Source of the DNA: Schistocephalus solidus | Taxonomy: Eukaryota; Platyhelminthes; Cestoda; Diphyllobothriidea; Diphyllobothriidae | DNA length: 64,000 nucleotides | Assembly (NCBI GenBank): GCA_017591395.1 | Contig: WEDG01000268.1 | Span: 1-64,000, forward strand | Direction of reading: 5' to 3' | In this document: one piece after another, positions 33,530 through 45,839 of the stretch | How the letters are laid out: every line of letters begins with the position of its first letter | Position numbering within the stretch: the first letter of the stretch is position 1 | Made by a program: the position numbers and the translations under genes | The notes under the pieces: generated by a model | What the model was told of the DNA's origin: nothing | The model's input: only the letters and a program-made list of their open reading frames with translations | The model's database searches: none

Positions 33530-33904
33530 GTCAAGCACTGTTGTGTCTTCTCTCTGAAATTATACCTTGGCCGACCTCGGCCAGCTAATTGGTTGCCTGT
33601 TCGTGACCTTTGTCACCCATACGGAGCTTGTTTGCTTCAGGAAGCCACTAGATCGGTGTGCGCCCTATTCCCGTTTGAATAAATACCCGATCTGCAATGG
33701 TGAGGCACTGATGAACTTCGGTTCGATGAAGTGCTTATTACCCATCTGCTAGACCAGTGTGTGGACTGTCTGCGCCGTACTCGAGCACATGTTTGTGTTT
33801 CCAGTCCCATCTGTTAGTCAGGGTTATGATTGGCTGAATGAAGGCAGAATAAGCCCGAAACCGACTGTATCAATCTACCCATATTCTCTGTCGTGTCCCC
33901 TGTC

Positions 33905-33906
<2 letters not shown>
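33530..33906 (+). repeat. Repeat R3, copy a (right arm)
   Basis: Mirror of 3,474-3,845. The hammerhead-like string GGCTGAATGAAGGC...GCCCGAAACC lies at about 33,831-33,870 on the + strand. It ends at a (TA)n tract. Confidence 0.6.

Positions 33907-33959
<53 letters not shown>
33907..33959. repeat. (TA)n microsatellite
   Basis: About 53 bp of TA beside R3; mirror of 3,422-3,473. Confidence 0.95.
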
Positions 33960-33963
<4 letters not shown>

Positions 33964-34924
33964 CGAATAAATTGTGTTCGCTTGTGTTGCAGGGGCCTAA
34001 GGGAGATAGTTGTAGCCTCACCTTGATGGAGACAAGAAGCTGGTCTATGCAGCAGTCAGCACCATTCATTTCCTCGGTAACTAACACGTCCTGCTTGTTA
34101 CGCCTGCAAAAGAGTACGAAATGCACAAGCTACAATTGGCAAGCAGGAATGCACCTAAATCGTACCTTCTCGGATCGGAAGACGGAAGTACGTTTTAATC
34201 CAGTAGAATCCAGGGTTTCGCGCGGATCTCAGGAGGAAGAGTATCATTGCTGTTGAAGTTGGCAAACCGGTGGCTGTTTAGCCTTCACTCACAGGCTGCA
34301 TGTTTTGTGCCAACCTGGTCTTAAGTTCACCAATTGCAGTCAATTTACTGGTCCATGCTACAGTCACTAGTCGTTTGAATTGTTGACTGCACAGGCCATG
34401 ATAAGGGTGTCCAGCGAAACGTTAAAGTTCCAGTGAAGCTGGGCCGGCCGAGGTCGAATAAAAGCACATCTGTAAAACAGTTTTTTTATATAAAAGACGT
34501 TGCACTATACGCATGTGAGGGGATTTTTCCTGGAAAAGGTGAGTAAATGCGTATCCAAAAATCGAAAGGTGAGTAGGTTCCACGGGTTATTTTCTCCATT
34601 TCTTTAATTTGTGTGATTTACAGTGTAATCGGTTATACAGATTTCAGTCTTTTGCGCTTTGTTAGCTCTATCGTTGGTAATGCTTGAGTGCTTATTCTTT
34701 AGATTCAGTTGAATAGTCATTGCTGAAGGCGATCAAGAGATACATTGGTAGTAAAATCGCCTGATGGCTAGCGATCTCTCCAAAAGCCTTATTAATCAAG
34801 AAAACTCCCTCATACGGAGCAATAAGCAAAGATATTAGCGATAGTCTGTTTGGGGCCGGCAGGTTTAACCGAAGCTCACCTGGTGAAAGCATACAAACTT
34901 TTCGCAAGGACTACTTATATGGCC

Positions 34925-35140
34925 CCACCCTCAACTGAACGTGGCAGCAGGAACCATCCGTACTGCGGGTGAATTTGTACTAACTTCCAGCAAAATTAGT
35001 GTAGGATTAATGTTAGTGTCAGGGGTAAGTTTAAGATGAGGGTAGGGTTAGGTTTACCGTTAGGTTTGGTTAAGGGGTAAAAGTAGGTTCAAGAATAAAG
35101 TTGCGCTTAAGTTTCGGGTTATGGTTAGCTTAATCTTAGG
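34925..35140 (+). repeat. Degenerate TTAGGG-like tract (right arm)
   Basis: Mirror of 2,236-2,452. Irregular GTTAGG/TTAGGTTT words on the + strand. Confidence 0.5.
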
Positions 35141-37694
35141 ACACGAGAAGAGGTGACTTTTTTGGAAGTAAGCGCAAGGCCACACATATTACTGGAGGCA
35201 TTCCTATCCCCTATTCCTCTAAGGTGTGACCATAAAAACCTCCTCAGCCATCCTTCTTGTTTGTGTTGATTTATTATTTCACACGGATGCCTCTATTAAG
35301 AACATCAAAACCATATCAGAGGACGGTGCACCTCTGCGTGCATTTGCAAACATTTGTTTATTTTTTATCCTCTGCTCGGTCTTAGTGGACCTTTGATGTT
35401 CACAGCATCGAACTCTACAAATATAATTATTCCTCTGATAAATTGCGTATTAGAAGATCTAGAACGTAAAATGTAGTCCCCAAATCCTACATACCTTTCT
35501 GAAACTATTTTTTAACACCATACAACTGGCCGACTGCCATCATACACATTATGTTTTGATGGTATTTAGACGGGAACTTTCCTAAAACCGTTTTATGTGA
35601 TTTCGCCCACATTATTTATTTTATTCACTTGCTTGAACGGACATAAATGACATTATTATATCAACCCATTTTTTTCATTTTGCATGAATAATTAAATTTT
35701 CTGCATTTATATCTTTCGCAATAAATTATTAATTTGAAGCAAAGTACTACTGCCCTCAGTAGCTCATTCATGTTTGAACTTAATTGAAACTCCTGTATTT
35801 ATAAGTTGGGTTTTAGTCGAGCGATGTAAAGCGGCAATTCAATGTTTGTGCATATTTCAGGTGCAACAGCCCAAAGAGCGTTACGAGGGCCAGTGACATG
35901 TGGCTACTTATCTGTATTACACCACGCTGTGAAGATGCCTTGCCTATTTTCATCCGCGATTTACTCTAAAACGATATTGAAATTAGCAGATGAAAGTCTG
36001 CCATGTGATATTTATAGCCTCTTTGTCCATAAATAAACAAGACGGACTGAAATGTTGTAACAGCAAGCAAGGCATCAATCCTACTTGTTTAACGCCGGAA
36101 ACACCGTAAAATAGCATTCATAGTTAGCATTTTAATTCCACTTGGTGCCTAATGATCAAAAGACAATGACCATTCTAGCAGAATGCTTTTACACACGTTA
36201 AGTGGTCTGCTGATCCAAAATCCGAATTATAGGGGAGCACTCGCTGTTGCGCGGTTTCATTTTTTTTCTCAGGCCTATGAATGCAGCCCAGATGGTTGGG
36301 AATACGTGTGAAGAAATTCCCACAGACAACTCCCGGTGCCACATGTGTACAACATTCAGGTCACGTCGACGCCTGTCGAGTTAGATGACCACCAAGCTCG
36401 CCAACCTGGTCTTCGGCCACCATCAAAAGGAAGATAGGTGTTCGCTTCGTGGAGTGTGCTGTCCGCTAACATGATTTCCACCAACGCGGACAGAAAGGCA
36501 GTTTTTAGATATAATGATTCCATTCACAGTTCAAAATGGACTTTATTACATTGACGCTAACGACACAAATCCAACTTTTCCGCATGTATCGTCTCTCCGT
36601 CTGCAGCTCTGAATCCTTTTCATTGCCGACAACGGTGCCAATCTAAGCCGTAGAGTGGAGATTTTCCTCCTTATATGAGAAAACTGACGTAACTTAAAGA
36701 TGAAGTCGAGAAGGCAGACAAGAAGGGATTGGGCATTTACTAATTGCATAGGCAGCTCCTACATGGAAAGGTTGATCGTTTGCATGTCTGACAGACTTAC
36801 TGTTTCAGTACTTGCGAAGAGACAGTCAATCAGGTACGGTTGTTTTATACTTTTTTGATAGTACATTAATTTCTCATTTTAATTTATTTCCCTCTATCTT
36901 TAACCGAATGAATTTTAAAATATCAACTGCATCAATTCCTGATTCTCAATAAAACAAATGGCGCTCCGCCAGCGAATACTAAATTATGGACGACTCAATG
37001 TCCTGTTTTGAAGAGCAGTCGTTCTTCTAAAGCTATCAAAGCTTTAGCAAACAAACAGGGGCGATCTATGCATTGGGAGACATTTCAACTACCACAATTT
37101 GCAGGAAAAGAATGCAGATAATACATCAGATCCAAACGTGTCTATTTGCAGTAGCAATTTGCAAGTGAGGAAACATACATGTCCATAAAAAATACAATGC
37201 ATTAACTAAAGGGAACAGCTAAAATTTATAGGATGCAAATCTGTCACTATTTGGGCCTTGGTAGTGTACGTTTTTCAATAAATCTAAAAAAGGTTTTTGA
37301 TAAATAGACAATGTTGGAAATCTTAGCAGAATTTAGCTGGAACACATTTATGCCTTAGACCCGTTCATTTGCAAGAAATTACAATTTATGGGTTGGGTCA
37401 CTTTTAAATAACATATCTGGAAAATAGATAATAGCCATTAAGGCTTTAGTTCCGAAGATCCTCGTTGTAATTTTATATTGAAAAAAAACAGGTCTTAGGA
37501 TGATAATGAATATTTACATTCCCATTAGCATCGACAAATTATAATGGGGAACTTTAATGGCATGAACGTTTACTTTGGTTTCAGCTCGGACAATTGCGGC
37601 TTTCATTGTTGAACTAACCACCTAAAAGCAGAATTCCAACAATGGATCTTCAAATGGAATTTGCAGCTAAATATTTGCAAACTAGAGGACCTCA

Positions 37695-38336
37695 TTGAAT
37701 TACTGCCAATTGAAAGCAATGTTCAGTCACAAAAAAGTTACTCCTCACAGATCAGATTATGTAACGAAGATGCGCTCCATACTATCTAACCAAAATAAAT
37801 TCAGGGAAGTATATAAAGAAGAGGATTGCACCGACGAAGAAGAGGGACCATTGACTGACTGCTTAAAAGTACTCCACGCAGATGGTTTTCCAAGCGACCG
37901 TGACCTTGAGCGCCTCAGACCAGCAGGTGCACACATCCCTCGACTGTATCGTCTACCAAAGATCCACAAGGAAGGCTTGCCACTTTGGCCGATTTCAGAC
38001 ATGTGAAACTCTCCTTATTATACGATAGCAAAGTGGTTAGCAGAGAAATTAAAGCCCGTACAACGTCAGCAAGAACCAAGTAGCTACCGAGATACCTCCG
38101 AATTTATTGAAGACGTCAAAGAACGTAAAGAAAACGGCATGAAGATGCTATCTTTGGATGTCTAATCACTTTTTACGAACGTCCCTGTCACTGAGACAGT
38201 CGATTACCTCTGTAAATTAAAATTGACCAGTGAGCAAGAAACAGGAATACCGACAAATTCACTGAAATAATTATAACTAAGACACTCAATAAATGTGCAG
38301 TTCCTTTTTGGCAACCAGTTATACAGGAAAATTCAA
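37695..38336 (+). pseudogene. PLE-5: fragment of another Penelope-like RT
   Basis: The open segment 37,695-38,006 contains DYVTKMRSIL, a GAHIPRLYRLPKIHK finger motif and GLPLWPISDM; across a frameshift come TIAKWLAEKLKPVQ and MKMLSLDV, a stop, SLFTNVPVTETVDYL (motif A) and FGNQLYRKI. The sequence ends there, just before where RT motif B (GxxMGSP) should begin. It is more divergent from PLE-1 than the arm copies are from each other, so it is a separate lineage. It lies 300 bp outside the palindrome edge. Non-functional. Confidence 0.78.
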
Positions 38337-38339
38337 CCG

Positions 38340-39192
38340 TCGTAGTCCGACGACGTCCACCATAAGCGCCACGGAAGGGTGTTACAGGGACGGTGACTTG
38401 CGCGTGATTTAGTTTAAAGTAATAGTAGACTTGCGCTGCATCTACCACACTCCCTCCTCCTCCCCCACCTAAGCCCGGTGTCATGACAGAGTCAAGAAGA
38501 CCGGAGATGGAAGAGGGCGCTGGTTGCTGGCGTGGCCGGAGACGCCCCTAGGTGTACAACCACACCTGACTCGGATCCCACGTAGTGGGAGTGCCATAAA
38601 GGCCATATTAAGAAGGAGCTATTGCAGCCTGACTCTCAGTCCGCCAGTCAGCCACTCCACACAAAACACACATTGGGCTGACCACGCGGTCTGATTGTTC
38701 CCATCAGTTGGCAACCTTCAAAGCCACGGCTTTTAGCGCACGGTGATAGTTTCAAGCGCCTCAGATTGTTTATAGTGAGGAAAATGCGCTGAGCTGTCGA
38801 CCTCACTCTATCCCCCACCCACGCAATCAGATGACCGTCCAAGCCAGTCAGTTGTCTGATGTGGGAGTGGGCGCATTGGCTGACGGGTCGGCGAACCCAT
38901 ATTTGCGTGCCACAGCACTACCTGGCCCCATAATATACACACCAGGATTTCCTAAATCAGGGGATATAGAGAAGACATCGCCGTCTGACTCCCAGTCCAC
39001 TGCTCAGCCACTCGACACACTCAGCACACACACTGAGCCGATGGCATGAATTGATGTAAGCGTCAGATTGGCAGCTTTCCAAGCCACGGTTTCTAGGAAT
39101 CCCTGATATTTTCAGGTACGCGATGATGGTGAGGGTGTTGTCAATGTATTGGTGTAGGTAGTGTGTGCTGATGCGGCTTAGCCTCCGATAGT
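38340..39192 (-). repeat. Probable 3' region of a zinc-finger non-LTR element
   Basis: Directly downstream, on the minus strand, of the zinc-finger ORF. Segments recur at 45,840-46,840: GCAGCCTGACTCTCAGTC, CAGCCACTCCACACAAAACA, CCAAGCCACGGCTTTTAGCG and GCGCTGAGCTGTCGACCTCA (all + strand). Within it, shorter blocks are repeated (the CAGCCACTC block at about 38,648 and 39,008). Recurrence next to a retrotransposon-type tail suggests a 3' UTR. This is inference, because no poly(A) or simple tail marks its end. Confidence 0.55.
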
Positions 39193-39849
39193 TTACCGCA
39201 GGTTGTCGTGGAGGTGCATGTGTCCTAATAGGCACATGCGGTGTGTGAATGTGAGGGAGCAGTGAGGGCAGTAGAGGCGGGCGCGTCGACTGTATGTCGG
39301 AGCCCCAGGCACTCGTTCACCAGCCTCCGTGCGATGGATTCGCAGGTGACCAACCAGGCCGATGCGTGAGTTGAAGTTGCGGGCGCAGTGTGGGCAGGAG
39401 AAATCGGGAGAGGCTGGGGGGATGTCATTCGTGGTAGGGGGGTGGCAGTGGCAGTAAGAATGACAGGAGCGGAGGGTTTTGCATGGGGTATCGGTTTTGT
39501 CGGCATTGCAGGGAATTCCGCTGTCATGGATGCGCATTTGACCGAATAGGCCCATGCGATGAGGGAATGCGCGAGGACAGTGAGGGCAGTGGAGTCGGCG
39601 ATCTCTGCTGTGTGTTGGTGTTCCAGGCACTGGTTCACCAGTCTCTGTACGATGGATTCGCAAATGACCGACCAGCAGCAGAAACGACTGCCATAAGTTT
39701 GAAGAAGCTGGTCTTGTGCGCACAAAATTACCTCGTACAAGTTCCGCGCTTAGCTTGGCCAACGGTCGCTTAACTGCATGCATTCCCCCGTGCAATGTCT
39801 CTCCTCCCCTTCCCCTTGAACGGCTCCCTACCACTGCCGCCTTACACAT
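39193..39849 (-). CDS. C2H2 zinc-finger tail of a non-LTR retrotransposon ORF, 5'-truncated
   Basis: A 218-codon open frame. Residues 62-66 keep the H..H half of a lost finger (GHLRIH). Finger 1 has C88 and C91 and H108, but Q104 replaces the first histidine. Finger 2 is complete (C152, C155, H168, H172; CPHCARNFNSRIGLVGHLRI). Finger 3 is complete (C194, C197, H210, H214). The SRIGLxGHLRIH pattern with TEAGExVPGAPT linkers resembles the C-terminal tails of tapeworm endonuclease-RT elements. No RT is found upstream, and the first 50 residues look unrelated, so this is a truncated copy. A host zinc-finger gene is the less likely alternative. Confidence 0.7.
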   Translation of the reverse strand: MCKAAVVGSRSRGRGGETLHGGMHAVKRPLAKLSAELVRGNFVRTRPASSNLWQSFLLLVGHLRIHRTETGEPVPGTPTHSRDRRLHCPHCPRAFPHRMGLFGQMRIHDSGIPCNADKTDTPCKTLRSCHSYCHCHPPTTNDIPPASPDFSCPHCARNFNSRIGLVGHLRIHRTEAGERVPGAPTYSRRARLYCPHCSLTFTHRMCLLGHMHLHDNLR

Positions 39850-42800
39850 CGTTTCTTATCATCCTTTCCCTATGCACACCTCTCACATAATACACTCATA
39901 TGATCGATTTCACGTTTTAAATATCTACTACGATACAACGTTTCCCTATAAACTGCACTGGCCTGAAGAGAAGTTATCGAAAGCAGTGCATATGCTCGCC
40001 AAATCGTCTTTTGGATCATTTTAATGGGAATTTTCGCAACTTTAAAATAGAAAAAGGAAACGCTGAAGCCCTCCTCAGATGTTAAAAATATGGTCGGTGT
40101 TCAGTAACTTGCCACTGTAGTCTGAAGGCTGGAAAAAACGAGTTTTGGTTCAAATACGAGATCCAGCAAACCCTTCTGAGGGTTTAAATGATTATGCGAC
40201 TTTTGTATATTTAAGCCGCGTAGAGGTCTGGCACGATGCTACAGAGAATATAGAGTGCAAGGGACAAAATCATTACAACTATGTTACGGAATCGTATCGT
40301 GTCAGCTACTATCGAAAATATTCATAATGACATCAGAGGTGTGTTTGACGAACTATTTGCAGGGTTGAAGATCTGAGATAATTCGAGGTCTGACCCGATT
40401 TATATTCGTCTAAGTGATTGACATACAAAACTCAAGTTGACTATGACATAGACCTAGGGTATGCCTAACTTACGAAACCTTGTATCTGCCTTGCTCTTGA
40501 AAGTCCTTCTTCATTACCGCTTGCCCGCCTTGCCAGTAAAACCTGTGAAGTATGGAGTGAAGTATGGAGTGAAGTATGGAGTGAAGTATGGAGTGAAGTA
40601 TGGAGTAAAGAGAAGCTGCGGAAGTATTATCTTTTACCCTGCAACTCACTCGGCGGTAAACCTATGGGTATGACATCGAAATATGTACCCCGGTAGCCTT
40701 GCGCTAAAGTCCACAGGGATAAGAGTTCATGTTGGATTTAGGGTTAGTAAACGGGGATAAATCTCTCCCTAACGTCTAGCAAAAGGTGACCTCGAATACG
40801 GGGGACACCCATTCCCATATCCACACACTTATGTTAGGCGATTATGCACGTTCCTGACGGCAACCACCAGGATGGGGGTGCGTAGGCCAACTGCAGAGTT
40901 TTTGACTCAAACAGTCTATTCTCAAAGATCACCGTCCCCAAATCAGGTCTTTTCCGCCTAAGCTGGTTACGACCGACTGATTTGTGGTGACAAAGTAAAA
41001 ATCGGCCTCTTCCGCTCTCCCCTTTAATGACTTTGGGATTTACATGACTATTTTTAACACTAACTGCTCAAGTAGTCGGCACTGCACTGTTTGCAAAGGC
41101 CTCCTCGGTACAATAAAAATTAATTGCGGCAGTTTTCGCTAATGAGCACATTCCAATATATGCCGACCATTCCCGAAGAACAGCATGTCCCAATATACTC
41201 CTCAATTGAAGGTTGCGTTGCTCCAGCATAAGCGTTGTCAGGACAACGGAAAACACAATTGCGGGTTAGGGGGCTGGTCTGCCTCTCTGAACTGAGAAAG
41301 AAGTCACCAAATGCGACGTACAACCCAGAGAAAAATATACCGGGTGGTGAGAATTCTTTCCTCACCAACCCGTTTCCATGGGTTCATTACGCCCTCCTTT
41401 CATGGTTGAAATTGGAAGAAGGTCAAAATGGGAAGTATGGTAACAGAGGTTTGCGGCATGAAGTAACGGCCGAAAAATCCGAGGTTCCTCTACGCACGCT
41501 GGAGACAGAGAATTGTTTTGGTTTTGCTGGCATGGAGAGAACTGCAGGTGGGGAAGTGATAAAGTGCGGGTCCCAAGAAAAGGATAGGTTAGTGCTCTGA
41601 AAGAACTAATAAACCAGCCAGTAAAATTCTGCCTTAAAGTTGCCTTTCGTACAAGAGGCGCTTGCCACAGAAAAAGGCTATAATTTATTCTTATTTGTCC
41701 CTGTTTCCTGTGTCACTAATAATGAACTCAGGTGAGAGGTTCACTGCAAATACATTCAAACCCTTTATTCCGCTGGTCGAGTGGTTTTTATTTCACCATC
41801 AAATAAGGGTCCTCTTGTGATTAACTTTATCCACCAAAATGCCAGATGTTTTGTCGATCTGTACAATATATGCATTCAAATAAGCATTTTTATTAAGAAA
41901 AATCCCAAACAAATATGAATTATACGCGGCTGAACATAACGCCCAAGAAAACCTAATCATTTATTTGCCCTTTATTGACCACATGGACCAATAAAAATTT
42001 CCTTATTCAAAGAAATAGAGCATATGGGATTCAATTGACGGAGCCGAAACACATATCTCCTGTCGGCTAAATAATTTTTTCTCCAAAACAGTCTCTGTCA
42101 ATCACTGTAAGCTGAAAACGTCAGAAATATGGGACACCTTTCAACTGTATCCGCTATTTTTTTAAAATTCGGCTGGTGATGCCTTCTTGGCAAAGGTATT
42201 CCATCCCTTTCTTTGTTCGAGCAGAGTCACATAGGCATCCGGTGTCTTTCGTGTGTCGTCGCAGCATTCGGTTGGGCCTGGCGCATAGTGTTGGCCAGAC
42301 GGGTTTTTAGTCCTATCTTCCCTAACCCCCCTGCATCGCCAACTGTTTGGACCCAGACATGAGACTAACACGGAGACATGGGAGGCCCTGAAGGTCAGAA
42401 AAGCCCCTGCCGACGTCCGCAATTCAGGGAGTGGCCGAATGACCCGGAAATCACCCAGACAACTTCAATGGGCCCATCTCTATGGGCCCGCGGCGACACC
42501 CGAAACCTCACACGATGAACCTCGGCCGAACCAGCTTAATGTAGAAAACGGCGTGTGATTAGCACTCGCGAGTGCGGCACGATGTTGCCATTTTGGTTGT
42601 CGATTGGCTGAAATAATGTCCCCCTTGTCAATGTTCGCCGTGCTTCCAATTTTATGCGTTTTCAAGACGCATGAATCGCTGAAAAAGTGGGAGAGCTTAC
42701 CAGGGAAAGATATTCAAGAGGTTCTCCAATATGCGCTTGATTGTTCTGTTTGTTAACTCACCATACCAGCAAATCGTACTTAGTAAAATATTGCCCGAGT

Positions 42801-45800
42801 ATGGGTGGAGACGCGCAAAACCCGGGTCCGATCATTTGGGAATAACTTGTTCTAAAATGGAAAGTGTGACTTCCTCAAGACTGCTTTATAAACTAACACC
42901 ACATCGTTAAGTATGCAGCCATCCATAAAAAAATACACAAGTGACCTATTTTAGAAGGTCTGCAGCAACGCGGAAATTGGCGACGGACATTCTGGGACCA
43001 CGTCCACAAGAGAACGGTTCATTTTATTCAGAACAAATACGACAACGTCGTCAAATTGTAGGAGTGGGAATAAATTCGGATCATTTATATGAAAGCAAAT
43101 TCAGTTTTTCTGAGAGTAGTTGTACATTATATATTATTGTAAAATATTTTCCCTTGGCTACAAAATGTTTTATCATCTTTCGAGCAACGAATGGATTCCG
43201 TGATAGAAAACCATTGTGAGCCTATCATGGATGGAGCCAAATTTTCACTTCTTCAAAGAAACCAAAGCTCTGCTCAGCAAGACCATGTTAAATCGACGGA
43301 ACCAAAGAACACTCGGATTGAGCAATGTCTCCCGAATACACGAGTGGGGTAAGACTTCCCGGCGAAGCGATTGGCATGGGGTCAGGGGTCAGGGGTTACC
43401 AAGTTCCAAAGCGACATACGAAATCTGCCATAATATTCTGGCCTGTTTGTGTTCAGCACTTGAAGGAAATTGACGCCTGTTATTGATATCGCTAAGCAGT
43501 AATAGTTTTAAGTGACAACAGAAACTGATAGTACGCCATTCCTTTTTGTTTTCAGTATGTACACGGTTGAGTTATGTTTCCATGAATACTCTACTTTAAA
43601 GTTGGCCACGCTTCGTACACCGTTTTTCGCTTGGGGTTATCATAAAACATCCAATTTTACTCATAACTCACTATTTGATGCAAAAAATGAGTCCCTTTGA
43701 GGCAATATTGCGTGGTGACTGTTGTGCTTTTAATGTGGTCTTTCAGGTTATTGATGTGGCCCATAAATTCTAACATCTCCAATGCCTGTAAATGTTGGCC
43801 AACTGTGGATCACCGAACTCTTAATATTACTGACTCTTTTTTAAAACATACGCCATAAATCGTGCCCGAATAAATTTCACAATTCTTTATCTTCAAATTT
43901 CCTGGACCTCATTAACATTAACTATCTTCTGTATCACATTTAACATTCCTAAGGTGTTCAAAACATGCCCTTTCAGAGGGAGCATGTTTATGATAGGCTT
44001 CCTCAGGTAAACGGTTGCTTCTCGTAATGTTTCTTTCGTGGCAAAACATTTAGTAATTTCCCTACAATAAAAATGTTAACGCTAACGCCTTAATCACATT
44101 TTGCAAACCCATTATGACAACTTTGTTCAGGTGCTTTATAACGCATGTGGTGCCGTTTTTAATAACCTGAAATTAGTACCGATTAAGATATTTAAAACAA
44201 AACGCTTGAATTAAATTCTCCAGCTAACGGAAAGGTATTTTGTTCACTTAAAAAGGTAGTTGGCATCCAGTGATGATGTCATGCGCGAATAAATTTCAAA
44301 ACACCTAGCACAAAGTTCATAGACGCTGAAAGCTGTGTCCTGTTTGCTGCTTATAACAACATGTTTCAGGTGGCAATTTGACCAGTTGTTGGAAATTTCT
44401 TCAACGTCTCCTGGCTAAGGTTTTCACATTGCTGTCGAATCTTGTGTTGTGCATGCGCTAAGTGGCCACAGAAGTCTCTATAAGATGCTACCGTTCTATA
44501 AAGTTTTCGTTTCTGATAGACCATCATTAATAATTACAGAGTACTATTTTTCGGATACGCCTAAGAAAGCAATAATACAATTTGGTTTTATCGAAAAGGC
44601 ATTCTTAGAATTCAAATAAAGTCAAGACGATTTATTGTACGAGTGTTTTAGGTTTTATCTGCAACAATCTACTTCGCTGAATATCCCTTGACCAACTGCA
44701 TTCAGATTAACCATGCCTGGTTTTAAGGTCACCGCAATTAATGATTTAAGTTTCCATAGGTTTCGTGATTTACTATATTGACAGCATAGAATTAAATTTC
44801 GAATGAGTCTATACAGTCGGTTTACAATTTACCTGCTCCACATTACCGATTCCTTTCTGGTGATATTAAAAAAGTTAGGTATAAATTTCGTAGAATCCGT
44901 CTTCTCGATATCATATTCGCCTGAGCATTTGACTGACAAACTTTAGTTTGTTTTCTTAAACTCAAATTGTACAAATGGTGAATGTTTTACCTTGTTAACG
45001 CAGTATCTAACTTTTCGGTCATCATTATTTGATTTCATGACAGGAATCCTCTAGTAAAGTTAGTTTCGAATAACATTTTTAGAACTTATGTTTCTTCAAG
45101 GCCTAATCTTGTGTCTGTTCATCACAGCTGTAGCTAATCTGAACGTTTTGTGTATACCAGCTGCTCAATAGGAAGTTTGGATATCGAAAGGATGTCCACA
45201 ACAACCATTCCTGACTTGCCTATAAATAACTAATGGGTAAAAATCAATAATAGAGTCGCTAAAATGGGATCCAAACATTTTTTATACGCCATACGGTAAT
45301 CTGTGCTTTTATTTGCTGCAAGCAACCGCGGCTCATATATGATGTTGATATTACCTACAGCAGCAATAAAGGAATAAAAAAGATCTAATTTCAGATACCT
45401 TCTGCAACGAAGACTCGGTCACTGACTTCCAGCAATAGTTAGCTGAAGGAGCCATCTTCGGACGAAGCGGGTTTCATGTTAGAATTCATCCATGATGAGA
45501 TCACTTACGTATCTGGAGCATTGGGTGGTCTGGTGTCATCGCAGTTAAATGTTCATTAAAAAAAGCAAACCATAAAGAATTTTGACACTTGCAAACGTTG
45601 AGGTCCTCATGAGGTATACACAATGATGATTTCAGAAGGACCTTATTTATCATGAAAAGGACCTTCGAAGCATCTACCTCGTTAACTCTTCCCAATTTCA
45701 CTGCGTTTCATTGGAGGGGAGGCGGGAGGCGGGCGTGAGCTAGATTACTCACAGAGACCGAAAACGTACTCTTAATCACATGATGTTCTTCCAAAATCCA

Positions 45801-45830
45801 TATGTATCTGACTTCGTTAAAGTGATGGGG
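39850..45830. other. Gene-poor stretch
   Basis: No recognisable protein or RNA gene. The longest ORF, 41,235-41,600 (+, 121 codons), is rich in charged residues and matches nothing I know. A more GC-rich block at about 42,160-42,670 carries short ORFs and could be part of a repeat. GGGGTCAGGGGTCAGGGGTT at 43,379 is a tiny tandem repeat. The rest is AT-rich. Confidence 0.5.
40545..40604 (+). repeat. 12-bp minisatellite, 5 copies
   Basis: GTGAAGTATGGA repeated five times without change, then GTAAAG. In the open frame at 40,461-40,673 it would encode (VKYG)n. The purity suggests recent expansion. No sign that the ORF is a gene. Confidence 0.95.
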
Positions 45831-45839
45831 TCTCAAATC

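Larger units (their letters stand above)
18713..37374. repeat. Right arm of giant inverted repeat
   Basis: Reverse-complement copy of the left arm, ending at 37,374, where the sequence matching base 1 stops. It repeats the left-arm landmarks in mirror order and orientation: PLE-2, (TA)n, PLE-1, (TA)n, hammerhead array, (TA)n, PLE-4 relic, R3, SINE fragments, BEL/Pao element, R3 with (TA)n, telomere-like tract. Many ORFs are interrupted at different places in the two arms, which points to independent indels or consensus error rather than shared decay. Confidence 0.95.

Noticed and set aside
39225..39740. 171-codon overlapping ORF in another frame of the zinc-finger region
   Set aside because: Ala/Thr/Ser-rich translation of the same repeat DNA with no domain. 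The zinc-finger frame has the conserved ligands.
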